From the NCBI GenBank assembly GCA_900317425.1, contig ONGR01000004.1:1-64000 (forward strand): 64,000 nucleotides of DNA, given 5' to 3'. The notes beneath the pieces were generated by a model. That model was not told where the DNA came from and searched no databases. It saw only the letters and a program-made list of their open reading frames with translations. Shown piece after piece: positions 16,948 through 26,473 of this stretch. Every line of letters starts with the position of its first letter. The stretch's first letter is position 1. The stretch is from an uncultured Eubacteriales bacterium. GTDB taxonomy: Bacteria > Bacillota > Clostridia > Oscillospirales > Oscillospiraceae. The position numbers and the translations under genes were made by a program.

Positions 16948-19773
16948 ATGCAGAACGAAATTTTTATCAAGGGAGCCCGGGAGAACAACCTGAAGAACAT
17001 CGAACTGGCCATCCCCCGGGACAAGCTGGTGGTGATGACGGGCCTCTCCGGCTCCGGCAAGTCGTCCCTGGCCTTTGACACCATCTATGCCGAGGGCCAG
17101 CGGCGTTACGTGGAGAGCCTCAGCTCCTACGCCCGGATGTTCCTGGGCCAGATGGACAAGCCGGACGTGGACTATATCGACGGATTGTCCCCGGCCATCT
17201 CCATCGACCAGAAGACCACCAGCAAGAACCCCCGGTCCACCGTGGGCACCGTCACGGAGATCTACGACTATCTCCGCCTGCTGTGGGCCCGGATCGGCGT
17301 GCCCCACTGCCCCAAATGCGGCAAGGAGATCCGCCAGCAGACCACCGACCAGATCGTGGACCAGGTGCTCGCCCTGCCCGAGGGCACCCGTATCCAGATC
17401 CTGGCCCCGGTGATCCGGGGCCGCAAGGGCGAGCACGCCAAGATCTTCGAGGATGCCCGCCGCTCCGGCTACGTCCGTGTGCGCTGCGACGGACACCTCT
17501 ATGAGTTGAGCGAGGAGATCGCCCTGGAGAAGAACAAGAAGCACAATATCGAGATCGTGGTGGACCGGCTCATCGTCCGGCCCGACCTGGGCCAGCGGCT
17601 CACCGACTCCATCGAGACCGCCTCGTCCCTCACCGGCGGTCTGGTGGTGGTGAATCTGGTGCGGGAGGAGCAGGATCTCAGCTTCTCCCAGAACTACGCC
17701 TGCGAGGACTGCGGCATCTCCATCGAGGAGCTGACGCCCCGGATGTTCTCCTTCAACAACCCCTTCGGCGCCTGCCCCACCTGCACGGGCCTGGGCATGC
17801 AGCTGAAGGCGGACCCGGTGCTGATGGTGCCGGATGAGAAGCTGTCCATCCTGGACGGTGCCATCGCCGTGTCCGGCTGGGGCAACATCCGCTCCGACGG
17901 CGTCAGCCGCATGTACTTCGACGCCCTGAGCAAGAAATACGGCTTCTCCCTCCGCACCCCCTGGCAGGACCTGCCCCAGAGCGTGAAGGACGTGATCCTC
18001 TACGGCACCGGCGGGGAGAAGCTGACCCTGGAATATGACCAGCCCCGGGGCAAGGGCGTGCTGCACCAGCCCTTCGAGGGCATCGCCAACAACGTGGAGC
18101 GCCGCTACCGGGAGACCCAGTCCGACTCCAGCAAGAAGGAGCTGGAGGAGCTGATGGCCGAGTGTCCCTGCCCGGACTGCCGGGGCCGCCGTCTCCGCCC
18201 GGAGGCGCTGGCGGTGACGGTGGGCGGCATGGATATCTGGCAGATCACGGAGCGCCCGGTGGGGGAGGAGCTGGCCTTCTTCAACGGCCTGACCCTCACC
18301 GGCAACCAGAAGCTCATCGCCCAGCAGATCCTGCGGGAGATCCGCTCCCGTCTGGACTTTCTCCAGAGCGTGGGACTGGGCTATCTGACCCTGTCCCGGT
18401 CCTCCGGCACGTTGTCCGGCGGCGAGAGCCAGCGCATCCGTCTGGCCACCCAGATCGGCTCCAGCCTCATGGGCGTGCTGTATATCCTGGACGAGCCCTC
18501 CATCGGCCTCCACCAGCGGGACAACGACAAGCTGCTGGGCACGCTGAAGCATCTGCGGGACCTGGGCAACACCCTCATCGTGGTGGAGCATGACGAGGAC
18601 ACCATGCGCGCGGCGGACTACCTGATCGACATCGGCCCCGGCGCCGGCAGCCACGGGGGCCAGGTGGTGTCCGCCGGCACGCCGGAAGAGGTGATGGCCG
18701 ACCCCAACAGTCTGACGGGCCAGTACCTCAGCGGCAAGAAGCGCATCGAGGTGCCGTCCGTCCGCCGCAAGGGCAACGGCAAATTCCTCACCGTCCGGGG
18801 TGCCCGGGAGAACAACCTCCGGGGCATCGACGTGACGGTGCCCCTGGGCACCTTCACCTGCGTCACCGGCGTGTCCGGCTCCGGCAAGTCGTCCCTGGTG
18901 AACGAGATTTTGTATAAGAAGCTGGGGGTGGAGCTCAACCGCATGAAGGCCCACCCCGGCAGGCATGACGCCATCGAGGGCCTGGAGCATCTGGACAAGG
19001 TCATCAACATCGACCAGAGCCCCATCGGCCGCACGCCCCGGTCCAACCCGGCCACCTACACCAACCTGTTCAACGACATCCGGGATCTGTTTGCCTCCAC
19101 CCCGGAGGCCAAGTCCCGGGGCTACGGCCCCGGCCGGTTCTCCTTCAACACCCGGGGCGGCCGCTGCGAGGCCTGCAGCGGCGACGGCGTGCTGAAGATC
19201 GAGATGCACTTCCTGGCGGACGTGTACGTCCCCTGCGAGGTGTGCCACGGCAAGCGGTACAACCGGGAGACGCTGGAGGTCCGGTATAAGGGCAAATCCA
19301 TCGCCGACGTGCTGGAGATGACGGCGGAGGAGGCGGCGGTGTTCTTCGCGCCCCTGCCCAAGATCGCCGACCGTCTGCGGACGCTGTGCGACGTGGGCCT
19401 GGGCTACGTGAAGCTGGGCCAGTCCAGCACCACCCTCTCCGGCGGCGAGGCCCAGCGCGTCAAGCTGGCCACGGAGCTTTCCAAGCGCTCCACCGGCCGC
19501 ACCATCTATATTCTCGACGAGCCCACCACCGGCCTCCACACCGACGACGTGAAGAAGCTGCTGGAGGTACTGCAGCGGCTGGTGGACGAGGGCAACACCG
19601 TCCTGGTCATCGAACACAATCTGGACGTGATCAAGTGCGCCGACTACCTCATCGACCTGGGCCCGGAGGGCGGCAGCGGCGGCGGCACGGTGGTGGCCAC
19701 CGGCACGCCGGAGGAGGTGGCCGGCATCGAGGCGTCCTACACGGGACAATATCTGAAGAAAGTACTGAAATAA
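16948..19773 (+). CDS. uvrA: Excinuclease ABC subunit A
   Basis: The 941-residue protein is the damage sensor of nucleotide excision repair. It has two ABC ATPase modules (Walker [14 protein letters not shown] near residue 35 and [11 protein letters not shown] near 645), signature motifs ([24 protein letters not shown]) and zinc modules ([17 protein letters not shown] with CEVCHGKRY). The length is standard. UvrA loads UvrB onto lesions; uvrB lies 1.2 kb upstream on the same strand. The ribosome site is modest (GAGAGAACGATATCG). Confidence 0.98.
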   Translation: MQNEIFIKGARENNLKNIELAIPRDKLVVMTGLSGSGKSSLAFDTIYAEGQRRYVESLSSYARMFLGQMDKPDVDYIDGLSPAISIDQKTTSKNPRSTVGTVTEIYDYLRLLWARIGVPHCPKCGKEIRQQTTDQIVDQVLALPEGTRIQILAPVIRGRKGEHAKIFEDARRSGYVRVRCDGHLYELSEEIALEKNKKHNIEIVVDRLIVRPDLGQRLTDSIETASSLTGGLVVVNLVREEQDLSFSQNYACEDCGISIEELTPRMFSFNNPFGACPTCTGLGMQLKADPVLMVPDEKLSILDGAIAVSGWGNIRSDGVSRMYFDALSKKYGFSLRTPWQDLPQSVKDVILYGTGGEKLTLEYDQPRGKGVLHQPFEGIANNVERRYRETQSDSSKKELEELMAECPCPDCRGRRLRPEALAVTVGGMDIWQITERPVGEELAFFNGLTLTGNQKLIAQQILREIRSRLDFLQSVGLGYLTLSRSSGTLSGGESQRIRLATQIGSSLMGVLYILDEPSIGLHQRDNDKLLGTLKHLRDLGNTLIVVEHDEDTMRAADYLIDIGPGAGSHGGQVVSAGTPEEVMADPNSLTGQYLSGKKRIEVPSVRRKGNGKFLTVRGARENNLRGIDVTVPLGTFTCVTGVSGSGKSSLVNEILYKKLGVELNRMKAHPGRHDAIEGLEHLDKVINIDQSPIGRTPRSNPATYTNLFNDIRDLFASTPEAKSRGYGPGRFSFNTRGGRCEACSGDGVLKIEMHFLADVYVPCEVCHGKRYNRETLEVRYKGKSIADVLEMTAEEAAVFFAPLPKIADRLRTLCDVGLGYVKLGQSSTTLSGGEAQRVKLATELSKRSTGRTIYILDEPTTGLHTDDVKKLLEVLQRLVDEGNTVLVIEHNLDVIKCADYLIDLGPEGGSGGGTVVATGTPEEVAGIEASYTGQYLKKVLK

Positions 19774-19818
19774 CAACCTCCCGCCCCGGTGCATAGAATG
19801 TACCGAGGTGAGGAGAAC

Positions 19819-20145
19819 ATGACACTGCTGCAAGACGGATTGATCGCTCTGCTGGCGTCCTTCGGCGCGGTGACGCTGCTGTGGCTCCTGGCCACGGCGC
19901 TGATCGAGCGGCGGGAGGACCTGCCGGTGGTGCTGATGGTGCCCCTGCGGGGCCAGGCGGAGGAGATGGAGTACATCGTCCGCACCCTGGAGCTGCGCCG
20001 CAGCCGCACCGGCCTACATACGCCCATCGTGCTGGTGGACGCGGGACTGGAGGCGGAGGCACGCCGCCGGGCGGGCCTGCTGACGGGCACCCACCCGGGC
20101 GTGGTGCTGATGAACGCGGCGGAGGTGTCAAAATACTGGGAATGA
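19819..20145 (+). CDS. Small single-pass membrane protein of unknown function
   Basis: I do not recognise this 108-residue protein. It has one N-terminal membrane segment (about residues 8-26) and a cytoplasmic domain with alternating charged and hydrophobic stretches, including DLPVVLMVPLRGQAEEMEY, LRRSRTGLHTPIVLVDAGL and HPGVVLMNAAEVSKYWE. The central part looks like a Rossmann-like beta-alpha fold. The start at 19819 (MTLLQDG) has a GAGGTGAGGAGAAC ribosome site; an in-frame ATG at 19789 lacks one. It lies between uvrA and recD2 with short gaps, so it is likely co-transcribed with them. Confidence 0.75.
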   Translation: MTLLQDGLIALLASFGAVTLLWLLATALIERREDLPVVLMVPLRGQAEEMEYIVRTLELRRSRTGLHTPIVLVDAGLEAEARRRAGLLTGTHPGVVLMNAAEVSKYWE

Positions 20146-20155
20146 GGATACGAGC

Positions 20156-22363
20156 ATGGGCCAGCGCCAGACGGTGGAGGGCACCGTACAACACATCGTG
20201 TTTCAAAATGAGGAGAACGGCTACACCATCCTGACTCTCACCACCGACGAGGGGGAGGTCATCACGGTGACGGGCTGCATCCCCTATGCCGCCGCCGGCG
20301 AGGGCATGACCGTCACCGGCGTGTGGGTGGAGCACCCCACCTACGGTCGCCAGATGAGCGCCGAGAGCGTGGAGCGCCGGATGCCGGAGGGGGAGGACGA
20401 GATCATCGCCTACCTCAGCTCCGGCATCCTCAAGGGCATGGGCCCCGCCACCGCCACCCGGCTGGTGGAGCGCTTCGGCGCCGACGCTCTCCGGGTGCTG
20501 GAGGAGGAGCCGGAGCGGCTGAAGACCATCAAGGGCATCACCGCCAAAAAGGCGATGGAGCTCAGCGAGACCTTCCGGTCCCTCACCAGCCTGCGGCGTC
20601 TGACGGAGTTTCTGGCCCGCTATGAGCTGCCGGTGAATCTGGCCATGCAGCTCTACCGCTCCTACGGCGCCGACGCCCTGCCCTTTTTGAAGGACAACCC
20701 CTACATCCTCTCCGGCGCCGCCTACGGCGTGGAGTTCGCCACCATGGACGAGATCGCCCTGTCCATGGGCTTCGAGGGGGACGACCCCTGCCGTCTGGAG
20801 GCGGCGGTGGTCTACGAGCTGGAGCACAACCTGGGCAACGGCCACGTGTTCCTGCCCCGGGACAAGCTGGTGTCCGCCACGGCGGAGCTCATCGGCGCCG
20901 AGCAGGACAAGGTGGAGATCACCCTGGACGCCCTGGAGGACCGGCACACCGTGGTGCAGGAGCGGGTGGCCAATGTGGAGGCCTGCTATCTGCGCCGGAT
21001 GCACGAGGCGGAGACCTACGTGGCCCGGAAGCTGCGGATCCTGCAGAGCGTCACCGCCGAGGTCCGGCGCGACGTGGACAAGGTCATTACCGAGATCGAG
21101 CGCACCCGGGCCATCACCTACGCTCCGGCCCAGCGCCGGGCGGTGGAGCTGGCGGCGCGGGAGGGCGTGGTGCTGCTGACCGGCGGCCCCGGCACCGGCA
21201 AGACCACCACCGTCCGTGCCATCGTGACCCTCTTCGGCCGCATGGGACTGGACACGGTGCTCCTGGCCCCCACAGGCCGGGCCGCCAAGCGCATGGGGGA
21301 GGTCTGCGGCGTGGACGCCCAGACCATCCACCGCTGCCTGGGCATGACCTATAACGAGCTGACCGGCGAGGTCACGTTCAAGAAAAACGAGCGGGAGCCG
21401 CTGGAGGCGGACGCCGTCATCGTGGACGAGATGAGCATGGTGGATCTGGAGCTGATGCAGGCCCTGCTGCGCGCGCTGCGCCCCGGCTGCCGCCTGGTGA
21501 TGGTGGGCGACCCGGACCAGCTGCCCTCCGTGGGCCCCGGCAACGTGTTCGGCGACATTATCCGCAGCGAGACGGTGCCGGTCGCAGCTCTCCACGTGGT
21601 GTTCCGCCAGGCGGAGCAGTCCGCCATCATCCGCAACGCCCACGCCGTCAACAGCGGACAGGCTCCGGACCTTCACAACAAGCAGAGCGACTTCTTTTTC
21701 CTCTGCCGCCGCTCGCCGGATCGCCTGGTCCAGACGGTGGTGGAGCTGTGCGGAGAGCGCCTGCCCAAAAACATGGGCATCGACCCCGGAGAGATCCAGG
21801 TGATCACCCCCACCCGCCGGGGCCCCTGCGGCACGGCGGAGCTGAACCGGGCCCTCCAGGCGGCGCTGAACCCGCCCGGACCCGGTAAGCGCCAGAAGGT
21901 CTGGGGCGACACGGTGTTCCGGGAGGGGGACCGTGTCATGCAGAACCGCAACAACTACGACGTGGTCTGGGAGAAGGACGACGGCGACGTGGGCACCGGC
22001 GTCTTCAACGGCGACGTGGGTATCATCCGGGAGATCGACCCCTCCGGCGAGCTCATCACCATCCGGTTTGACGACCGCACCTGCGTCTACAGCCCGGATC
22101 TGCTGGGCCAGCTGGACATGGCCTACGCCATCACCGTCCACAAATCCCAGGGCAGCGAGTACCGGGCGGTGGTGCTGGTCACCGCCCCCGCCGCGCCGGG
22201 CCTGATGGTCCGTGGCGTGCTCTATACCGCCATCACCCGTGCCCGGGAGCTGCTGATCCTGGTGGGGGACGACGTGGTCCCCGGTCAGATGGCCGCCAAC
22301 GACCGCCGGCAGCGGCGGTACAGCGGCCTGCGCCGCCGTCTGCGGCAGGGAGGTGCCCAATGA
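20156..22363 (+). CDS. recD2: RecD2-type ATP-dependent DNA helicase
   Basis: The 735-residue superfamily 1B helicase has the RecD2 N-terminal region with an OB fold (1-90) and tandem HhH motifs (about 90-200). Walker A is GGPGTGKTTTVRAI, Walker B-like VIVDEMSMVD, then GDPDQLPSVGPG and the C-terminal UvrD-like motif AITVHKSQGSEY. RecD2 is a 5'-3' helicase of Firmicutes and Deinococcus involved in replication-fork processing, working without RecBC. Its stop overlaps the comF start (ATGA). Confidence 0.95.
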   Translation: MGQRQTVEGTVQHIVFQNEENGYTILTLTTDEGEVITVTGCIPYAAAGEGMTVTGVWVEHPTYGRQMSAESVERRMPEGEDEIIAYLSSGILKGMGPATATRLVERFGADALRVLEEEPERLKTIKGITAKKAMELSETFRSLTSLRRLTEFLARYELPVNLAMQLYRSYGADALPFLKDNPYILSGAAYGVEFATMDEIALSMGFEGDDPCRLEAAVVYELEHNLGNGHVFLPRDKLVSATAELIGAEQDKVEITLDALEDRHTVVQERVANVEACYLRRMHEAETYVARKLRILQSVTAEVRRDVDKVITEIERTRAITYAPAQRRAVELAAREGVVLLTGGPGTGKTTTVRAIVTLFGRMGLDTVLLAPTGRAAKRMGEVCGVDAQTIHRCLGMTYNELTGEVTFKKNEREPLEADAVIVDEMSMVDLELMQALLRALRPGCRLVMVGDPDQLPSVGPGNVFGDIIRSETVPVAALHVVFRQAEQSAIIRNAHAVNSGQAPDLHNKQSDFFFLCRRSPDRLVQTVVELCGERLPKNMGIDPGEIQVITPTRRGPCGTAELNRALQAALNPPGPGKRQKVWGDTVFREGDRVMQNRNNYDVVWEKDDGDVGTGVFNGDVGIIREIDPSGELITIRFDDRTCVYSPDLLGQLDMAYAITVHKSQGSEYRAVVLVTAPAAPGLMVRGVLYTAITRARELLILVGDDVVPGQMAANDRRQRRYSGLRRRLRQGGAQ

Positions 22364-23040
22364 GCGGGCAGAGCGTCTGGAAGCGGATCGGCCGCGCCGT
22401 GGGGGATTTCCTGGCGCCCCGGCACTGTCCCTTCTGCGGCGCCGCGCCGGATGGCGGGGAGCTGCTGTGCGCCAGATGCGCCGCCGCGCTGCCCTTTACG
22501 GAGGGCCGCGCCGTGCGGACCGGGCCTTTCGGCCGCTGCGCCGCCCCGCTGTGGTATGAGGGCAGCGTCCGGAACGCCATCCTGGCCTTCAAGTTCAAGG
22601 GAAAGATGGGCGGGCTGGACTGCTTCGGGCAGATGATGGCCCGCTGCGCCGCCGAGGAGTTCGGCGGGGAGTTCGACGCCGTCACCTGGGTGCCGGTGAG
22701 CCCGAAGCGGCTGCGTAAGCGGCGGTTCGACCAGAGCCGGCTGCTGGCGGCCAGCCTCTGCGTGGACTGGCACACCGCCCCGGTGTCCACCCTGAGGAAG
22801 ATCGTGGACAACCCGCCCCAGTCCGGCATTACCGAGGCCGCGGCCCGCCGGGCCAACGTGCTGGGGGCCTATGAGCCGGTGGATCGCGCCGTGATCGCCG
22901 GCAAACGCTGGCTGCTGGTGGACGATATCGTCACCTCCGGCGCCACGCTCTCCGAGTGCGTCCGGGTGCTGCGGGAGGCCGGCGCGGCGGACGTGGTCTG
23001 TCTGACCCTGGCCCGGGCCGCCGGGAACGGAGAAAAGTGA
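22360..23040 (+). CDS. comF: ComF family phosphoribosyltransferase-like protein
   Basis: The 226-residue protein has an N-terminal zinc ribbon (CPFCGAAPDGGELLCARC) and a type I PRTase domain with the PRPP loop VDDIVTSGATLSECVR. ComF homologues assist uptake of single-stranded DNA during transformation in competent bacteria; in many Clostridia they occur without a full competence system. It overlaps recD2 by four bases. No other com gene is in the window. Confidence 0.9.
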   Translation: MSGQSVWKRIGRAVGDFLAPRHCPFCGAAPDGGELLCARCAAALPFTEGRAVRTGPFGRCAAPLWYEGSVRNAILAFKFKGKMGGLDCFGQMMARCAAEEFGGEFDAVTWVPVSPKRLRKRRFDQSRLLAASLCVDWHTAPVSTLRKIVDNPPQSGITEAAARRANVLGAYEPVDRAVIAGKRWLLVDDIVTSGATLSECVRVLREAGAADVVCLTLARAAGNGEK

Positions 23041-23092
23041 CGCCGGATTTGTAAACATACGGTTACGATCGGGAAAAACCGGGAAAATTCTA

Positions 23093-23121
23093 TTGCAAAA
23101 TGGAAAAACGGTCAGTATAAT
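23093..23121 (+). promoter_or_regulatory. Sigma-A promoter of the mreB-like gene
   Basis: TTGCAA (23093-23098), 17 nt, TATAAT (23116-23121), about 70 bp before the ATG at 23190. A small CGGCC/GGCCG hairpin lies in the leader (about 23138-23153). Confidence 0.85.
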
Positions 23122-23189
23122 GTTTATCCAGAGAGTTGCGGCCTTTGGGGGCCGTCCATCCATAAAACGAAGTGAATGAGGTACAGTAT

Positions 23190-24221
23190 ATGTGTGCATT
23201 TGCAAAGGATATCGGCATTGACCTGGGCACCGCCTCGGTGCTGGTCTACATCAAGGGCAAGGGCCTGGTCCTCAACGAGCCCTCCGTGGTGGCCATCAAC
23301 AAGGACGACGGCCGCCTGCTGAAGGTGGGCGCCGACGCCCAGGCCATGCTGGGCCGCACCCCCGGCAACATCGTGGCCATCCGCCCCCTGCGTGAGGGCG
23401 TCATCTCCGACTACGACATGACCGAGCGGATGCTCCGGGAGTTCATCCACAAGGTCAACGGCGGGTCCCTGATCTTCCCGCCCCGTCTGATGATCTGCGT
23501 CCCCTCCGGCATCACGGAGGTCGAGGAGCGCGCCGTCATCGACGCTGGCCGCCAGGCCGGCGCCAAGCGGGTCTATCTCATCGAGGAGCCCGTTGCCGCC
23601 GCCATCGGCGCCGGCATCGACATCTACAAGCCGGACGGCCACATGGTGGTGGATATCGGCGGCGGCACCAGCGACATCGCGGTGATCTCCCTGGGCGGCG
23701 TGGTGGAGTCCGCCTCCATCAAGGTGGCCGGCGACCAGTTCAACGAGTCCATCGTCAAGTATATGCGCCGCAAGCACAACCTGCTCATCGGCGAGCGCAC
23801 CGCCGAGATGATGAAGATGCAGATCGGCTGCGTGTTCCCCAAGGAGGAGGAGAGCTCCATCGAGATCAAGGGCCGCTGCCTGATGACGGGCCTGCCCCGC
23901 TCCCTGACCGTCACCTCCACGGAGATGATGGAGGCCTTTGAGGAGCCGGTGGAGCGGATCCTGGAGGCCGTCCACGGCGTCCTGGAGCGCACGCCCCCCG
24001 AGCTGGTGGCCGACATCTCCGACAACGGCATCGTCATGACCGGCGGCGGCAGTCTGGTGGAGGGCTTCGACAAGCTGATCACCGCCCGCACCGGCATCCA
24101 CACCCAGGTGGCGGAGGACGCCATCTCCTGCGTGGCCCTGGGCACCGGCAAGAGCCTGGACAACCTGGGCGACATGACCGACGGCACGGTGAATCTGAGC
24201 CGCCGCCGCCAGATGAACTGA
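23190..24221 (+). CDS. MreB/Mbl rod-shape-determining actin homologue
   Basis: The 343-residue actin-fold ATPase begins AKDIGIDLGTASVLVYIKG (phosphate 1 loop), with VVDIGGGTSDIAVISLGG (phosphate 2) and VMTGGGSLVEG (adenosine motif). It forms membrane filaments that guide elongation-phase cell-wall synthesis. The start at 23190 has AATGAGGT as ribosome site; a GTG at 23172 would add six residues. No mreC or mreD follows, so this is a stand-alone copy and may be Mbl or MreBH rather than the main MreB. Confidence 0.92.
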   Translation: MCAFAKDIGIDLGTASVLVYIKGKGLVLNEPSVVAINKDDGRLLKVGADAQAMLGRTPGNIVAIRPLREGVISDYDMTERMLREFIHKVNGGSLIFPPRLMICVPSGITEVEERAVIDAGRQAGAKRVYLIEEPVAAAIGAGIDIYKPDGHMVVDIGGGTSDIAVISLGGVVESASIKVAGDQFNESIVKYMRRKHNLLIGERTAEMMKMQIGCVFPKEEESSIEIKGRCLMTGLPRSLTVTSTEMMEAFEEPVERILEAVHGVLERTPPELVADISDNGIVMTGGGSLVEGFDKLITARTGIHTQVAEDAISCVALGTGKSLDNLGDMTDGTVNLSRRRQMN

Positions 24222-24311
24222 ATTCTGTTTATCCCGTCCGGCAGGACCGGACGCCATAAAAAACCGGCGGGGAGGGTCCCCGCGAGGATAACGATTGGGA
24301 GGAACAACGAC

Positions 24312-25505
24312 ATGAAGTTTTCCAGCAAAGTGCAGCGCTGCGGTCTCTCGCCCATGCGCAAATTCCACCCCTTTGCGGTGGCAGCCGAGCAGAAGGGCCG
24401 CAAGATCTATCACCTGAACATCGGTCAGCCCGATATCGAGACGCCGCCGGAGTATTTTAAGGCCGTCCGCAACTTCAATCAGGACGTGCTGGCCTATGCC
24501 CCGTCTCCCGGTATGCCCGTGCTGATCGAGGCCATCCGCAAGTACTATGACAAGCTGGATATGCACTTTGCCCCCGATGAGATCCTCATCACCACCGGCG
24601 GCTCCGAGGCTCTGTCCATCACCTTCCAGTGCATCCTGGACGACGGCGACGAGGTCCTGATCCCCGAGCCCTTCTATCCCAACTACAACACCATGGTCGC
24701 CACCTGCGGCGCCCATATCCACCCCATCCCCACCACCCCTGAGGAGGGCTATCACTACGCCGACCGGGCCAAGATCGAGGCCGAGATCAACGAGCACACC
24801 CGCGCCATCGTGGTCACCAACCCCGGCAACCCCACCGGCGTGGTGCTGACCCACGACGAGATGCGCATGATCGTGGACGTGGCCAAGGAGCACAACCTGT
24901 TCGTCATCGGTGACGAGGCCTACCGCGAGTTCGTCTATGCCGGCGAGCCCCTGCAGTCCATGGGCGAGTTTGCCGACGCCGCTGACAACGTGATCCTGGC
25001 CGACACCGTGTCCAAGCGGTTCTCCGCCTGCGGCGCCCGCATCGGCTGCCTGATCTCCCGGAACCACGAGTTCCTGGGCCATGCCATGAAGTATTGCCAG
25101 AGCCGCCTGTCCGTGGCTACCCTGGACCAGGTGGCTGCCGCCGCTCTGTACGACGTGGGCCCCGAGTATTTCGAGGCCGTCCGCAAGGAGTACAAGAAGC
25201 GCCGCGACACGGTGGTGGAGTGCCTGCAGAAGATCCCCGGCGTGATCTGCAAGTGCCCCCACGGCGCCTTCTACATCATGGCCGCCCTGCCTGTGGACGA
25301 CGCGGACAAGTTCCAGCGCTGGCTGCTGGAGGAGTTCGAGGACAACGGCGACACCGTCATGTTTGCCCCCGGCGAGCCCTTCTACAGCACCCCCGGCAAG
25401 GGCCGCAACGAGATCCGCATCGCCTACGTGCTCAAGCAGGAGGATCTGGAGCGGGCCATGGACCTGCTGGCCAAGGGCATCCAGGCCTACAACAACCGCA
25501 AGTAA
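24312..25505 (+). CDS. Class I/II pyridoxal-phosphate aminotransferase (AspC-like)
   Basis: The 397-residue fold type I aminotransferase has NIGQPDIETPP near the N-terminus, TTGGSEALSITFQCIL, TNPGNPTGVVLTHDEM, GDEAYREFVY (Asp and Tyr of the PLP site) and the Schiff-base lysine in DTVSKRFSACGARIG. The terminal Arg that binds substrate carboxylate is in NEIRIAYVL. It most resembles aspartate/aromatic aminotransferases; the exact amino donor cannot be settled. GGGAGGAACAACGAC precedes the ATG, and a strong terminator follows. It is a monocistronic gene. Confidence 0.9.
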   Translation: MKFSSKVQRCGLSPMRKFHPFAVAAEQKGRKIYHLNIGQPDIETPPEYFKAVRNFNQDVLAYAPSPGMPVLIEAIRKYYDKLDMHFAPDEILITTGGSEALSITFQCILDDGDEVLIPEPFYPNYNTMVATCGAHIHPIPTTPEEGYHYADRAKIEAEINEHTRAIVVTNPGNPTGVVLTHDEMRMIVDVAKEHNLFVIGDEAYREFVYAGEPLQSMGEFADAADNVILADTVSKRFSACGARIGCLISRNHEFLGHAMKYCQSRLSVATLDQVAAAALYDVGPEYFEAVRKEYKKRRDTVVECLQKIPGVICKCPHGAFYIMAALPVDDADKFQRWLLEEFEDNGDTVMFAPGEPFYSTPGKGRNEIRIAYVLKQEDLERAMDLLAKGIQAYNNRK

Positions 25506-25523
25506 TTCCAACATACATCCGGT

Positions 25524-25555
25524 GCGGGGCGGCCGACGGCCGCCCCGCCCTTTTT
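25524..25555 (+). terminator. Intrinsic terminator of the aminotransferase gene
   Basis: A GC-only stem (GCGGGGCGGC 25524-25533 with GCCGCCCCGC 25539-25548) is followed by CC and TTTTT, 18 bp after the stop. Confidence 0.92.
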
Positions 25556-25578
25556 GACGAGGACAAGGAGGAGAGCCT

Positions 25579-26256
25579 ATGTTCCGGGGCTATACCCAGG
25601 AGACGGTGGATTTTCTGTGGGGGATCCGCTTCAACAACGACCGGGAGTGGTTCACCCCCCGAAAGGAGATCTATCAGCAGCATCTGCTCCAGCCCACCAA
25701 GGATCTGGCCGAACAGGTCTATGACGCCCTGGCCGCGGAGCTGGAGGGGGAGCCGCTGCTGGTGAAGGTCTCCCGCATCTACCGGGATGCCCGCCGCCTT
25801 TACGGCCGGGGCCCCTACAAGGATCACCTGTGGTTCGCCATCCGCACCGGCGACAGGGACTGGACCGGCCATCCTACCTTCTACTTTGAGATCTCCCCGG
25901 AGGCTTACAGCTACGGCATGGGCCTCTGGGAGGCGGGTACGGAGATCATGGACCGCTACCGCCGGAACATTCTGGAGAAGCCCGAGGAGCTGGCAAAGCT
26001 GGTGCGCCGGTTCAACAGGCAGGATCGGTTCATCCTGACCGGCCCGGCCTACGCCCGGTCCAAAGGGGACGTGGGGCCGATGCTCCAGCCCTGGATGCAG
26101 AAGAAGTCGATCAATCTGGAGCACACCGCCGCCCTGGACGAGAAGATCTTTGCCCCGGCTCTGGCTGACGAGATCATTGCGGGGCTGAAGGAGCTGATCC
26201 CCTTCTACCGCTACTTTGCCGCCCTGTGCGCCGAGGTGTACCGGGAGCAGGCGTAA
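25579..26256 (+). CDS. DUF2461 family protein
   Basis: The 225-residue protein matches DUF2461: an N-terminal LWGIRFNNDREWFTPRKEIY, then VSRIYRDARRLYGRGPYKDH and TFYFEISPEAYSYGMGLW. The family is widespread in bacteria and some fungi; no biochemical role is established. It is soluble with no signal peptide. CAAGGAGGAGAGCCT precedes the ATG, and the gene has its own terminator (26266). It starts only 24 bp after the previous terminator, so some read-through from the aminotransferase is possible. Confidence 0.88.
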   Translation: MFRGYTQETVDFLWGIRFNNDREWFTPRKEIYQQHLLQPTKDLAEQVYDALAAELEGEPLLVKVSRIYRDARRLYGRGPYKDHLWFAIRTGDRDWTGHPTFYFEISPEAYSYGMGLWEAGTEIMDRYRRNILEKPEELAKLVRRFNRQDRFILTGPAYARSKGDVGPMLQPWMQKKSINLEHTAALDEKIFAPALADEIIAGLKELIPFYRYFAALCAEVYREQA

Positions 26257-26265
26257 CAGCATAAG

Positions 26266-26296
26266 AAAGAGACGCCGACAGGAGCGTCTCTTTTTT
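26266..26296 (+). terminator. Intrinsic terminator of the DUF2461 gene
   Basis: A stem AAAGAGACGC (26266-26275) with GCGTCTCTTT (26284-26293) running into a T-tract. Confidence 0.92.
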
Positions 26297-26305
26297 CTGT
26301 ATATG

Positions 26306-26402
26306 GCGGTGAAGGCGGACTTTTTTGGTCCGGCGCCATGATGTGCTCACGGTTCACCGCGCTGTTGACGGGAATGATTCATTTTAAAATGACAAATATA
26401 AT
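26306..26402 (+). promoter_or_regulatory. Upstream region of the surface-protein gene: nested stem, 14-bp palindrome, candidate -10
   Basis: GCGGTGAA (26306-26313) pairs with TTCACCGC (26353-26360), enclosing CGGAC/GTCCG around a T6 loop. TCATTTTAAAATGA (26379-26392) is a perfect 14-bp palindrome and an operator candidate. TATAAT (26397-26402) follows at once. The best -35 match (TTGACG, 26365-26370) is 26 nt away, too far for a normal promoter, so activation by a regulator bound at the palindrome is possible. Confidence 0.4.
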
Positions 26403-26473
26403 TTAGTGTGATAATATCATGAAGATTCCATCCGCAAAAGATATGGATCAAGGGCCATAAGGGGGTAAATTTT

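Noticed and set aside
16921..19833. A very long open frame (about 970 codons) on the minus strand opposite uvrA, and similar long antisense frames opposite recD2, the mreB-like gene and fakA
   Set aside because: In GC-rich genes, stop codons are rare in certain antisense frames. These frames have repetitive His/Ala/Gly/Leu-rich translations, no ribosome sites and lie fully opposite genes with clear families.
23172..23189. GTG at 23172 as the start of the mreB-like gene
   Set aside because: The AATGAGGT ribosome site lies inside that extension and is correctly spaced for the ATG at 23190.
26365..26402. TTGACG and TATAAT as a standard promoter
   Set aside because: The 26-nt spacing is too long. 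Recorded only as a possible activator-dependent site.
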